Shown one piece after another: positions 1-6,006 of a stretch of DNA of 6,818 bases. Source of the stretch: an uncultured Anaerotruncus sp. (lineage in GTDB: Bacteria; Bacillota_A; Clostridia; Oscillospirales; CAG-272); NCBI GenBank assembly GCA_958414155.1, contig CATYWI010000067.1, positions 1 through 6,818 of the forward strand, read 5' to 3'. Under the pieces are notes generated by a model. The model was not told the origin of the DNA. It saw only the letters and a list, made by a program, of their open reading frames with translations, and searched no databases. The position numbers and the translations under genes were made by a program. Position 1 is the stretch's first letter. Every line of letters begins with the position of its first letter.

Positions 1-752
1 ACATTCCCGTCTATATTTTTGAAACGCTTTCGGGAAGATATTACACAGAGATCCATGTGAGCGAATATCAGAAGGCGCGCGTTTACTTCAACAACAAACT
101 CCACTCGGTACTTGATGCGGGTCGTTATTTCTTCTGGAACACCGAAAACACGGTGTCATTCGACTTTGTTGACACCCGCCTGCTCCAGTGTGACATTCCC
201 GGTCAGGAAATGCTGACGCGCGACAAGGTGACTATCCGCGTGAATTTTGTCTGCAACTACAAGATCACCGACTTTGTAAAGATCTCCGCCGAGGTGGATA
301 ACTATGAGAACCAGCTCTACACCGCCGCGCAGCTGTCGCTTCGCGAATATGTCGGTGCACATACGCTCGACGAGATACTTGAAAATAAAAAGGACATGGG
401 ACGCGCGGTGCTTGGCGAGCTTACGGTAAAGGCAAAGGCTCTTTATATCGATATAAAGAGCGCCGATGTCAAGGATATAATCCTGCCCGGCGAAATACGC
501 GATATTATGAATTCCGTACTGGCTGCCGAAAAGCAGGCACAGGCGAATGTTATAACCCGCCGCGAGGAGGTCGCTTCCACGCGCTCACTGCTCAACACAG
601 CAAAGCTGATGGAGGAAAACGCGACGCTTTACAAGCTCAAGGAGCTTGAATATGTTGAAAAGATATGCCGCAATGTAGGCAACATCAATGTAACCGGCGG
701 CGATATGCTCTCTCAGCTTACCGAGATACTTCGCGGACACAAGGAAAATTAA
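1..752 (+). CDS. Slipin / SPFH (band 7) domain protein, 5'-truncated
   Basis: The reading frame is open from the first complete codon (base 3) to TAA at 750-752, giving 249 visible residues; the true start lies outside the window. An in-frame GTG at 57 is not the start, because the residues before it (VYIFETLSGRYY) continue the same protein. SPFH-family signs, in order, are a beta-rich segment with VTIRVNFVCNYKITD, then LREYVGAHTLDEIL (stomatin-like), then IKDIILPGEIRDIMNSVL, followed by a charged helix rich in Ala, Glu and Arg typical of the oligomerising coiled coil. Slipins form membrane-associated ring or cage scaffolds; their bacterial role is poorly defined and no partner gene is visible here. 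The membrane anchor, if present, would be in the missing N-terminus. The gene converges on serS and ends just before a strong hairpin. The family call is firm; the cellular role is unknown. Confidence 0.88.
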   Translation, partial: IPVYIFETLSGRYYTEIHVSEYQKARVYFNNKLHSVLDAGRYFFWNTENTVSFDFVDTRLLQCDIPGQEMLTRDKVTIRVNFVCNYKITDFVKISAEVDNYENQLYTAAQLSLREYVGAHTLDEILENKKDMGRAVLGELTVKAKALYIDIKSADVKDIILPGEIRDIMNSVLAAEKQAQANVITRREEVASTRSLLNTAKLMEENATLYKLKELEYVEKICRNVGNINVTGGDMLSQLTEILRGHKEN

Positions 753-756
753 CCAA

Positions 757-820
757 CAAACAATATTATGGCGCCGCGCATATGCGCGGCGCCATGATAT
801 TTGTTTGCTTTTTATTTTTT
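757..820 (+). terminator. Intergenic terminator hairpin between convergent genes, probably bidirectional
   Basis: A perfect 28-bp palindrome at 768-795 (arms start ATGGCGCCGCGCA) is extended outward by CAAACA at 757-762 pairing with TGTTTG at 802-807, with small imperfections between. On the plus strand it is followed by CTTTTTATTTTTT, a good U-tract for the slipin transcript. On the minus strand it follows the serS stop by 5 bases and is trailed by a weaker T-containing stretch, so it can probably end serS transcripts too. The plus-strand U-tract overlaps the last codons of serS. Confidence 0.85.
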
Positions 821-2101
821 GGGGATAAGGACTTCGGTACCGCCCATGTAAGGACGAAGCACCTCGGGGATAGTTACGCTGCCATCCGCCTGAAGATGAT
901 TCTCAAGGAATGCGATAAGCATACGCGGCGGTGCGACGACTGTGTTATTGAGGGTATGCGGCAGATACATTCTGCCGTCAGCTCCCTTTACGCGCATTCT
1001 GAGGCGGCGAGCCTGTGCGTCTCCGAGGTTGGAGCAGGAGCAGACCTCAAAATATTTTTGCTGTCTGGGCGACCACGCCTCGATGTCGCAGGATTTGACC
1101 TTAAGGTCGGCAAGGTCTCCGGAGCAGCATTCGCGCTGGCGTACCGGGATCTCCATGGAGCGGAACAGCTCTACCGAGAAGCGCCACATCTTTTCGTACC
1201 ATGCCATGCTGTCCTCCGGACGGCAGACGACGATCATTTCCTGCTTTTCGAACTGGTGGATGCGATAAACACCGCGCTCCTCGATACCGTGCGCACCTTT
1301 TTCCTTGCGGAAGCAGGGGCTGTAGCTCGTAAGCGTCTGAGGCAGACTCGCCTCGGTAATGATCTGATCTATGAATTTACCGATCATGGAATGCTCGGAG
1401 GTACCGATGAGGTAGAGGTCTTCGCCCTCGATCTTGTACATCATGGCATCCATATCATTCTGGCTCATAACGCCTTCAACAACATTGCCGTGGATCATAA
1501 AGGGCGGTATACAGTAGGTAAAGCCCTTATTTATCATGAAATCACGTGCATATGCGAGCACCGCGGAATGCAGGCGGGCTATGTCGCCCATGAGATAATA
1601 GAAGCCGTTACCCGAAACACGTCCGGCAGCATCCATATCGACACCGTTGAATTTTTCCATTATCTCTGTATGATAAGGTATCTCAAAATCGGGCACGACA
1701 GGCTCGCCGAAGCGCTGGACCTCGACATTATGGCTGTCGTCGGGACCTATCGGAACGCTGGGATCGATTATATTCGGGATCACGAGCATGATCTTTCTGA
1801 TCTTTGCCTCAAGTTCCGGCTCCTTTTTTTCAAGCTCGGCGAGGCGCGCAGCGCTCTCGGCGACCTTTTTCTTCATTTCCTCCGCCTCGGCGCGCTGACC
1901 GTGTGCCATAAGAACGCCTATCTGCTTTGAGCAGCGGTTCTTTTCGGCGCGCAGGTCGTTGGCTTCCTGGATCGTACGGCGATTTTCGGCATCAAGCGCT
2001 ATCACCTCATCGACCAACGGGAGCTTTGCATCCTGGAACTTGTTTTTGATGTTCTGCTTCACTATGTCGGGATTTTCTCTGACAAATTTAATGTCAAGCA
2101 T
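812..2101 (-). CDS. serS: Seryl-tRNA synthetase
   Basis: Cytoplasmic class II aminoacyl-tRNA synthetase that charges tRNA-Ser with serine using ATP. The 429 residues are a normal full length. Residues 1-105 form the Lys/Glu-rich antiparallel coiled-coil arm that grips the long variable arm of tRNA-Ser. The catalytic core follows: motif 1 region near 195-206 (YCIPPFMI), the serine loop TSE at 234-236, motif 2 with FRKE at 264-267 and RIHQFEKQE at 280-288, the CSCSNLGDAQARR stretch near 354-366, and motif 3 with Arg393 in APPRMLIAFLEN. Motif 3 is preceded by HTLNNTVV instead of the usual bacterial HTLNGSGLAVGR-type sequence, recalling the eukaryotic and some clostridial forms. The start is supported by the family's N-terminus (MLDIKFVREN) and by GGAGGA six bases upstream (2108-2113). 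Expression is controlled by the T-box leader directly upstream. Identification is secure. Confidence 0.98.
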   Translation of the reverse strand: MLDIKFVRENPDIVKQNIKNKFQDAKLPLVDEVIALDAENRRTIQEANDLRAEKNRCSKQIGVLMAHGQRAEAEEMKKKVAESAARLAELEKKEPELEAKIRKIMLVIPNIIDPSVPIGPDDSHNVEVQRFGEPVVPDFEIPYHTEIMEKFNGVDMDAAGRVSGNGFYYLMGDIARLHSAVLAYARDFMINKGFTYCIPPFMIHGNVVEGVMSQNDMDAMMYKIEGEDLYLIGTSEHSMIGKFIDQIITEASLPQTLTSYSPCFRKEKGAHGIEERGVYRIHQFEKQEMIVVCRPEDSMAWYEKMWRFSVELFRSMEIPVRQRECCSGDLADLKVKSCDIEAWSPRQQKYFEVCSCSNLGDAQARRLRMRVKGADGRMYLPHTLNNTVVAPPRMLIAFLENHLQADGSVTIPEVLRPYMGGTEVLIPKK

Positions 2102-2135
2102 TTTCTTTCCTCCGTTTTATGATGAAAAATAATTT

Positions 2136-2183
2136 GAAAAATAAAAAACACCCCCGGCATACACTGCGCATACGCCAAGGGTG
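2136..2183 (-). terminator. T-box-controlled intrinsic terminator
   Basis: On the minus strand CACCCTTGGCGTA (2183-2171) pairs with TATGCCGGGGGTG (2161-2149), 13 pairs including G-U wobbles, with a 9-base loop. The run TTTTTTATTTTTC (2148-2136) follows. Its 5' arm shares CACCCTTG with the 3' side of the antiterminator, so the two structures are mutually exclusive, as expected for a transcription-attenuating T-box. Confidence 0.93.
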
Positions 2184-2358
2184 AATAATCACGGTACCAC
2201 CTTGTTTTTAACTCAATGTCCTTTAACGCAGACGCGCGGCGCCGTTCGTCACGGGCGGCTCGGGAGTGGATATTGCTCCTTCCGCGCAGCAGGACTCACA
2301 GCCTTGATCCCACTTCTCTTTTCGCAGTCCGAGTGTTTTTTCCGTCATTGCCTTTACT
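2136..2358 (-). promoter_or_regulatory. Serine-responsive T-box riboswitch leader of serS
   Basis: This leader reads the charging state of tRNA-Ser and lets transcription reach serS only when uncharged tRNA accumulates. The 5' end is placed by the promoter (expected near 2358). Stem I is closed by CTCGG and CCGAG and contains the AAGAGA loop segment and the GGCTGTGAGTCC distal motif. The specifier is TCC at 2268-2270, a serine codon, followed by the conserved A and CTCCCGAGC, in the same position as GGC-A-UUCUUGAGC in glyQS leaders. The T-box itself (2190-2204) reads CAAGGTGGTACCGTG. It folds into a textbook antiterminator at 2176-2204: CAAGG/CCTTG, a TGGTACC bulge, then GTGA/TCAC with a TTAT loop. 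The bulge UGGU (2196-2199) would meet the tRNA-Ser discriminator, normally G, through a U-G wobble. This also fills the otherwise gene-free 2102-2426 stretch. Confidence 0.95.
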
Positions 2359-2364
2359 CTGTAT

Positions 2365-2393
2365 ATTTTATACTGAAAAACGGTTTTTGTCAA
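2365..2393 (-). promoter_or_regulatory. Sigma-A type promoter of serS
   Basis: On the minus strand a perfect -35 box TTGACA (2393-2388) is separated by 17 bases from TAAAAT (2370-2365). A TATAAA two bases further upstream would give a 15-base spacer and is less likely. The expected start near 2358 leaves room for a full T-box stem I. The promoter lies only about 35 bases past the end of the preceding gene. Confidence 0.88.
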
Positions 2394-2426
2394 TCCCCTT
2401 TTTCAATATTCGTGCTTTTTGCGGCA

Positions 2427-3032
2427 TTATTGAATATCGCAAAGCTCATATCTGCCCTTTTTACAGCAGATGATGCGGCGTCCGCCGGTCTCTTCAGCCT
2501 TGCTGTTTATGCGGCATATCATGGGCGCTATGTCGCGCGCCCGGCTTCTGCCGCTGTCGGCGCGGATACCGCCGATGCAGACATCAAAAAGACGTTCCGA
2601 GGTTGCGCTGCCAAAGTTCACAAGGTAGGTGAGTGCCAGATGCTCCGCCGGCGTGAGACTAAGGCTGTAACCGGCGTTATAAATGCTGTCGCCCTGACAT
2701 ATCAGCTCACCAACGCGCCCGCGCTTTTTGTAATTGTCGATATCGCGCAGGAAATCAAGCAGCCTTCCGGAGTACGGATCGGCGCAGAAGTGCATATAAC
2801 GGGACATAGCCTCCGCATTCTCCCCGACCGCGATACGTGGGGCGTCGCCTGTATCGAACGCCGAAAACATCGGATGAAACGGGTAAAAGAACACGACCAC
2901 GCTGTAATCGTGCGCAAGGATCGCCGCTTCAAAGTCGATAGGAGACGGCGCCAACGCTAACACACGGTTGCGCCGCAGATATCTGTGAAACGCGAGGCGT
3001 TCACTTACTTTGTCGCATATCACAAGTATCAT
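2427..3032 (-). CDS. Response-regulator-like protein: degenerate receiver plus OmpR-type winged helix
   Basis: The 201-residue protein has two halves. Residues 1-105 look like a shortened receiver fold: [15 protein letters not shown] keeps one acidic residue (Asp7), but the strand that should carry the phospho-acceptor reads YSVVVFFYPF (43-52), with Val47 four residues before Pro51 where Asp is expected. Residues 124-197 resemble an OmpR/PhoB winged helix: LSLTPAEHLALTYLV, an SERLFDVCIGG segment, a recognition-helix-like RARDIAPMICRINSK and a final hairpin GGRRIICCKKGRYEL. It is probably a DNA-binding regulator that works without phosphorylation; its target is unknown and no histidine kinase is nearby. 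Its ATG overlaps the radC stop (ATGA), with GGAG ten bases upstream inside radC. No clear terminator follows before the serS promoter. The winged-helix call is moderately sure; the receiver ancestry is an inference from fold pattern. Confidence 0.72.
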   Translation of the reverse strand: MILVICDKVSERLAFHRYLRRNRVLALAPSPIDFEAAILAHDYSVVVFFYPFHPMFSAFDTGDAPRIAVGENAEAMSRYMHFCADPYSGRLLDFLRDIDNYKKRGRVGELICQGDSIYNAGYSLSLTPAEHLALTYLVNFGSATSERLFDVCIGGIRADSGRSRARDIAPMICRINSKAEETGGRRIICCKKGRYELCDIQ

Positions 3033-3787
3033 ATAGTTTTTTCTCCGCCGACCTCGGTATCCGCATCGCGGTAAAACGAATCGAAATCAAGCTGTGCGCC
3101 GCCGGGCGACATGAGTTTGCGGTCGCCGGCGCCGAGAACGACATTGTAGAATCTGCCCGCGATTATAAAATGATCAAGCAGAGTGATGCCGCAAACGTCA
3201 AGTATCTGCCTGAACTGCATCGTAAGCGAGATATCTTCCCGTGACGGCGTTGCAACTCCGTTGGGATGGTTATGTGCCAGCACGACCACGGCTGCATTGC
3301 GTCTGAGCGCCTTTTCGATAACAAAGCGCGGAGTGATATTTACCGAGTTTACAACTCCCTCGCCCGCATTCACAACGTCAAGCAGCTTCATGCTGTTATC
3401 GAACAGCAATATGTATGCACGCTCGACCGTAACGCCGATATAAAGGCTCACAAGGTACTTTCCTATCTGACCCACAGAAGTGTACCTCAACTCGGCATTC
3501 CCGCGTTCAAGCGCGTATCTGCGCGTCACAGCGCACATCATTTTAAGCATCGTCGCCGCATGTGCGCCGACGCCGGGGACCTCGGTGATCTCATCGATAT
3601 CCGCCTCAAGTATCCCCGCAAGAGTACCGAAGCGCTCGACCAGAAGATGCGCCGTTTCATTTACATCGCGCTGAGGTATTGCGTAGAAAAGCATAAGCTC
3701 AACGACCTCGTGCGTGCTGAAGGAATCAAGCCCTTCGCGCAAAAAGCGTTCCTTAAGCCTTGCCCGGTGTCCCTCATGCGTGCTCAT
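3029..3787 (-). CDS. radC: RadC family JAB/MPN-domain protein
   Basis: The 252-residue length is close to the usual RadC size of about 220-230, with a short extra tail. A helix-hairpin-helix DNA-binding segment is visible (EVPGVG, 69-74). The C-terminal JAB/JAMM domain carries the metal motif: AHNHPNG with His172 and His174, then Ser182 and Asp185 in TPSREDI, and an upstream glutamate in NAGEGVV (Glu143) that fits the catalytic Glu. The family is a predicted metal-dependent protease-like or nuclease-like enzyme. The historical link to DNA repair is doubtful and its substrate is unknown. The start ([20 protein letters not shown]) matches the family's N-terminus. The ATG overlaps the guaB stop in ATGA, and the bases before it (CAATTCCAAGCT) hold no Shine-Dalgarno sequence, so translation probably depends on ribosomes finishing guaB. 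Confidence 0.93.
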   Translation of the reverse strand: MSTHEGHRARLKERFLREGLDSFSTHEVVELMLFYAIPQRDVNETAHLLVERFGTLAGILEADIDEITEVPGVGAHAATMLKMMCAVTRRYALERGNAELRYTSVGQIGKYLVSLYIGVTVERAYILLFDNSMKLLDVVNAGEGVVNSVNITPRFVIEKALRRNAAVVVLAHNHPNGVATPSREDISLTMQFRQILDVCGITLLDHFIIAGRFYNVVLGAGDRKLMSPGGAQLDFDSFYRDADTEVGGEKTI

Positions 3788-5286
3788 AGCTTGGAATTGG
3801 CAGTTTTGAGTATAACGTCATGATAACCGCCCTCAACTATGCTCGTGGAGGACACAAGGGTTATACGTGCGTTTTTCTGAAGATCGGGAATATTGGTCAC
3901 GCCGCAGTTGCACATGGTCGATCTGACCTTATAGAGGCTCTTGGCAACATTGTCATGAAGAGGTCCGGCGTAAACGACGTATGAATCAACGCCCTCCTCG
4001 AAGTTGAGACCGCTCTTACCGCCAAGATCGTATCTCTGCCAGTTGCGGGCGCGGTTGGAGCCTTCGCCCCAATACTCCTTTACGTACTGGCCGTTTATGA
4101 AGAGACGGCTCGTGGGGCTTTCGTCAAAGCGGGCAAAATATCTGCCGAGCATGATGAAGTCAGCTCCCATTGCCAGAGCGAGCGTCATATGATAATCATG
4201 TACTATTCCGCCGTCCGAGCAGATGGGCACGTAAATGCCGGTCTCCTCGAAATATTCGTCACGTGCGGCAGCGACATCGATGATAGCGGTCGCCTGACCT
4301 CTGCCTATTCCCTTCTGTTCACGGGTGATGCAGATCGAACCGCCGCCGATACCGACCTTTACAAAGTCCGCCCCTGCCTCGGCAAGGAAGCGGAAACCGT
4401 CGCGATCGACAACATTGCCCGCGCCCACCTTAACGCTGTCGCCGTATCTCTCGCGTATAAAGTCAAGCGTCTGCTTCTGCCAGCAGGTGTATCCCTCGGA
4501 TGCGTCGATGCAGAGAACATCCACACCGGCGTCAACAAGAGCGGGAACGCGCTCGGCATAGTCGCGGGTATTTATACCTGCGCCGACCATAAATCGCTTC
4601 TGTCCGTCAAGCAGCTCCTGCGGATTTTCCTTATGTTCGGAGTAATCCTTACGGAAAACAAAATAGCAGAGCCTGTCCTCATCGTCAACGATGGGAAGTG
4701 CGTTCAGCTTATTGTCCCAGATTATATCATTAGCCTCTTTGAGGGTGGTATCCGCCGGTGCGGTGATAAGACGCGCGCGTGGCGTCATGAACTCCGACAC
4801 CTTGAGATCGGGCGACATACGGGATACGCGGTAGTCGCGTCCGGTAACGATACCGAGCAGGTGACCGTTGTGCAAGCCGTTGTCGGTAATGGCGATCGTA
4901 CCGTGACCGTTGCGTTCGACAAGCGCGAGCACATCAGCCAATGTATTATCGGGGGTAAGGTTGGAGTCGCTTACAACAAAGCCTGCCTTGTAGCTCTTTG
5001 CGCGTGCTACCATGGCAGCCTCATCCTCAATGCTCTGCGAACCGTAGATAAATGACATTCCTCCCTCACGCGCGAGCGCTATTGCCATCCTGTCATCGGA
5101 TACAGACTGCATAACAGCCGATACGAGCGGTATATTGAGATATATATCGGACTTCTCACCGCGGCGGTGCTTTACGAGCGGCGTCCTGAGCGATACGTTT
5201 GACGGTATGCAATCGGTAGACGTATAGCCGGGGATGAGCAGATATTCGCTGAATGTGTGTGAGGGCTCCGGATAATAATAAGCCAT
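3784..5286 (-). CDS. guaB: Inosine-5'-monophosphate dehydrogenase, Tritrichomonas-like type
   Basis: It oxidises IMP to XMP with NAD+, the first committed step of guanine nucleotide synthesis, in the cytoplasm as a tetramer. The 500 residues comprise a TIM barrel interrupted by two CBS domains at about 95-215 ([10 protein letters not shown] and [12 protein letters not shown]). Active-site features are [20 protein letters not shown] with catalytic Cys319, Asp261 (CIDAS), CSDGG with Asp358, GADFIMLGR, and the flap NWQRYDLGG with Arg418 and Tyr419; Glu431 lies in the potassium/flap region. The loop SICITREQ differs from the common bacterial SICTTRIVAGVG. Start-to-end sequence and numbering match my memory of the T. 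foetus enzyme, which has been attributed to transfer from bacteria. AAAGGA (5297-5302) lies ten bases before the ATG. It is the first gene of an overlapping set with radC. Identification is secure. Confidence 0.97.
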   Translation of the reverse strand: MAYYYPEPSHTFSEYLLIPGYTSTDCIPSNVSLRTPLVKHRRGEKSDIYLNIPLVSAVMQSVSDDRMAIALAREGGMSFIYGSQSIEDEAAMVARAKSYKAGFVVSDSNLTPDNTLADVLALVERNGHGTIAITDNGLHNGHLLGIVTGRDYRVSRMSPDLKVSEFMTPRARLITAPADTTLKEANDIIWDNKLNALPIVDDEDRLCYFVFRKDYSEHKENPQELLDGQKRFMVGAGINTRDYAERVPALVDAGVDVLCIDASEGYTCWQKQTLDFIRERYGDSVKVGAGNVVDRDGFRFLAEAGADFVKVGIGGGSICITREQKGIGRGQATAIIDVAAARDEYFEETGIYVPICSDGGIVHDYHMTLALAMGADFIMLGRYFARFDESPTSRLFINGQYVKEYWGEGSNRARNWQRYDLGGKSGLNFEEGVDSYVVYAGPLHDNVAKSLYKVRSTMCNCGVTNIPDLQKNARITLVSSTSIVEGGYHDVILKTANSKL

Positions 5287-5324
5287 TTTTTCACTGTCCT
5301 TTCTTTTTCATATGACTGAATTGT

Positions 5325-5388
5325 AAAATGAGGCGTGAATACACGGAGCCGGGCTTGAACAGAGCCGCCTGCACCGTCATTTTCACGC
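5325..5388 (-). promoter_or_regulatory. Structured 5' leader of guaB with two crossing helices (candidate)
   Basis: Transcribed from right to left, GCGTGAA (5388-5382) can pair with TTCACGC (5339-5333), and AAAATGA (5383-5377) with TCATTTT (5331-5325), both perfect 7-bp matches. Because the second pair starts inside the first and ends after it, and the 5' arms share two bases, the helices either compete or form a pseudoknot. Inside are ACGG/CCGT (5377-5374 with 5346-5343) and a small hairpin GGCT-loop-AGCC. The element starts at about the predicted transcription start and ends some 38 bases before the guaB ATG. I recognise no known riboswitch class. A DNA operator is an alternative reading. 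Confidence 0.4.
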
Positions 5389-5421
5389 TTTTATCATACC
5401 GTAACAAATTATGGTCTTATT
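5379..5421 (-). promoter_or_regulatory. Probable guaB promoter region
   Basis: Two overlapping readings exist on the minus strand. TATGAT (5398-5393) is a good -10 but has only a poor -35 (AATAAG, 5421-5416, 17-base spacer). TTGTTA (5407-5402) is a fair -35 with GAAAAT (5384-5379) after 17 bases. The first places the RNA start at the edge of the structured leader. A promoter is expected here because the upstream gene ends at a hairpin 40-80 bases away. Confidence 0.5.
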
Positions 5422-5426
5422 CCGCG

Positions 5427-5460
5427 CCGGGCTGCCGCGCATAAATGCGCGGCAGCCCGG
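5427..5460 (-). terminator. 16-bp GC-rich hairpin after the P-loop gene
   Basis: Perfect inverted repeat CCGGGCTGCCGCGCAT, AA spacer, ATGCGCGGCAGCCCGG. It starts 8 bases past the stop of the P-loop NTPase gene and lies before the guaB promoter, so it probably marks that transcript's 3' end. On the minus strand it lacks a U-tract, since CGCGGAATAAG follows. The plus strand has ATATTTTTC after it, but no plus-strand gene is upstream. The strand of action is therefore uncertain. It shares its symmetric core with the palindrome at 768-795. Confidence 0.55.
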
Positions 5461-5467
5461 ATATTTT

Positions 5468-5875
5468 TCAGATGTATCTCTTAATTGTATCGTCGGCATC
5501 ATCGACGGGAAGCGAGGAGGTCATGACTATGTTGACCTTATGGCTGTCGGCAAGCTCGTCAAGAGAGAGCAAGAGACGCTCAAAAGCATCGCGGTCGTTG
5601 TTGCAGATGCGGAGAGCGGAGTCGATGAACACATCGGTCACATCGTGATTGCTGGCAAGTATGCCCGCCACAAAGCCGTAAAGGGCTCCTGCGTCAAAGA
5701 CATAGTACTCATCAACGTTGATAAGTCTGCATCTGTAATTTACATCGTAGCGGAGCTTTATACCCTTTTCGATGCACACGACCGCGCCTTCGCTCGCCTC
5801 GACCGCCTGATTGACCATTTCGATAAGAGTTTTGGTCTTGCCGGAGCCTTTGACTCCGATGAGTAATTTAAGCAT
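5468..5875 (-). CDS. Small P-loop NTPase of unknown function
   Basis: A 135-residue protein with a clean Walker A, GVKGSGKT (7-14), right after the first beta strand (MLKLLI). A Walker B-like strand ends VTDVFIDSA with Asp85, and a sensor-like strand reads VNIVMTSSLP (114-123). Length and layout suggest a minimal P-loop ATPase or nucleotide-kinase-like fold without added domains, transmembrane segments or a signal peptide. I cannot assign a substrate. The start is fixed: an in-frame TAA lies two codons before this ATG. The ribosome site is weak (ACGG at 9 bases, AAAGG at 14 bases), and a stable hairpin sits just before it. The gene stands alone between pgi and guaB with its own promoter. That it is a real NTPase is well supported; its role is not. 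Confidence 0.85.
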   Translation of the reverse strand: MLKLLIGVKGSGKTKTLIEMVNQAVEASEGAVVCIEKGIKLRYDVNYRCRLINVDEYYVFDAGALYGFVAGILASNHDVTDVFIDSALRICNNDRDAFERLLLSLDELADSHKVNIVMTSSLPVDDADDTIKRYI

Positions 5876-5899
5876 ATGATTTTACCGTACCTTTCCCGG

Positions 5900-5921
5900 C
5901 CGTCTGCCGCAAGGCAAACGG
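5900..5921 (-). promoter_or_regulatory. Hairpin beside the ribosome site of the P-loop gene
   Basis: On the minus strand CCGTTTGCC pairs with GGCAGACGG, nine pairs with one U-G, around a TTGC loop. It ends about 25 bases before the ATG, just before GGGAAAGG, so it may affect ribosome access or RNA stability. It resembles the hairpin at 5971-5995 (TGCC, TTGA, GGCA). Confidence 0.45.
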
Positions 5922-5941
5922 AACGCGAAAAAAATGTATTT

Positions 5942-6002
5942 GGATAGCTCCTTTTTTTTCACGCCGGTGTCCGCGTGCCTCAAGGCAACGAACGGAGCAT
6001 CC
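5942..6002 (-). ncRNA. Candidate structured RNA element in the leader of the P-loop gene
   Basis: On the minus strand GGATGCTCC (6002-5994) pairs with GGAGC-T-ATCC (5951-5942), nine pairs with one bulge. It encloses a hairpin TGCC-TTGA-GGCA and a second one of about six pairs, ACGC to GCGT with an ACA loop, so the whole can be drawn as a three-way junction. A run of eight A's joins the last arm. After it come AAATACA and TTTTTTT (5934-5928), a possible but poorly spaced termination site. With a start near 6027 this would give a transcript of about 100 bases, or a leader of about 150 bases for the downstream gene. I do not recognise a known RNA class, and the fold was made by eye. Confidence 0.35.
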
Positions 6003-6006
6003 CCGC

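Noticed and set aside
57..752. A start of the slipin gene at GTG 57
   Set aside because: The frame is open to the window edge and the residues before the GTG belong to the same protein; the gene is simply cut by the window.
665..1930. Long plus-strand reading frame of 421 codons opposite serS
   Set aside because: It is a mirror of the highly conserved serS coding sequence, with no ribosome site or recognisable domain.
2181..2960. Plus-strand frame of 259 codons across the T-box and regulator gene
   Set aside because: It would cover the serS promoter and a T-box leader read on the other strand, and shows low-complexity translation without domain signals.
4189..5055. Plus-strand frame of 288 codons inside guaB
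   Set aside because: Antisense shadow of a conserved enzyme; the translation resembles nothing.
5411..5866. Plus-strand frame opposite the P-loop gene
   Set aside because: The minus-strand frame has an intact Walker A motif and promoter; the plus frame starts inside a hairpin region with no ribosome site.
5979..5999. Tiny leader peptide (Met-Leu-Arg-Ser-Leu-Pro) in the P-loop gene leader
   Set aside because: The GGGG before its ATG is directly adjacent, giving no usable spacing, and six codons carry no regulatory pattern such as repeated codons for one amino acid.
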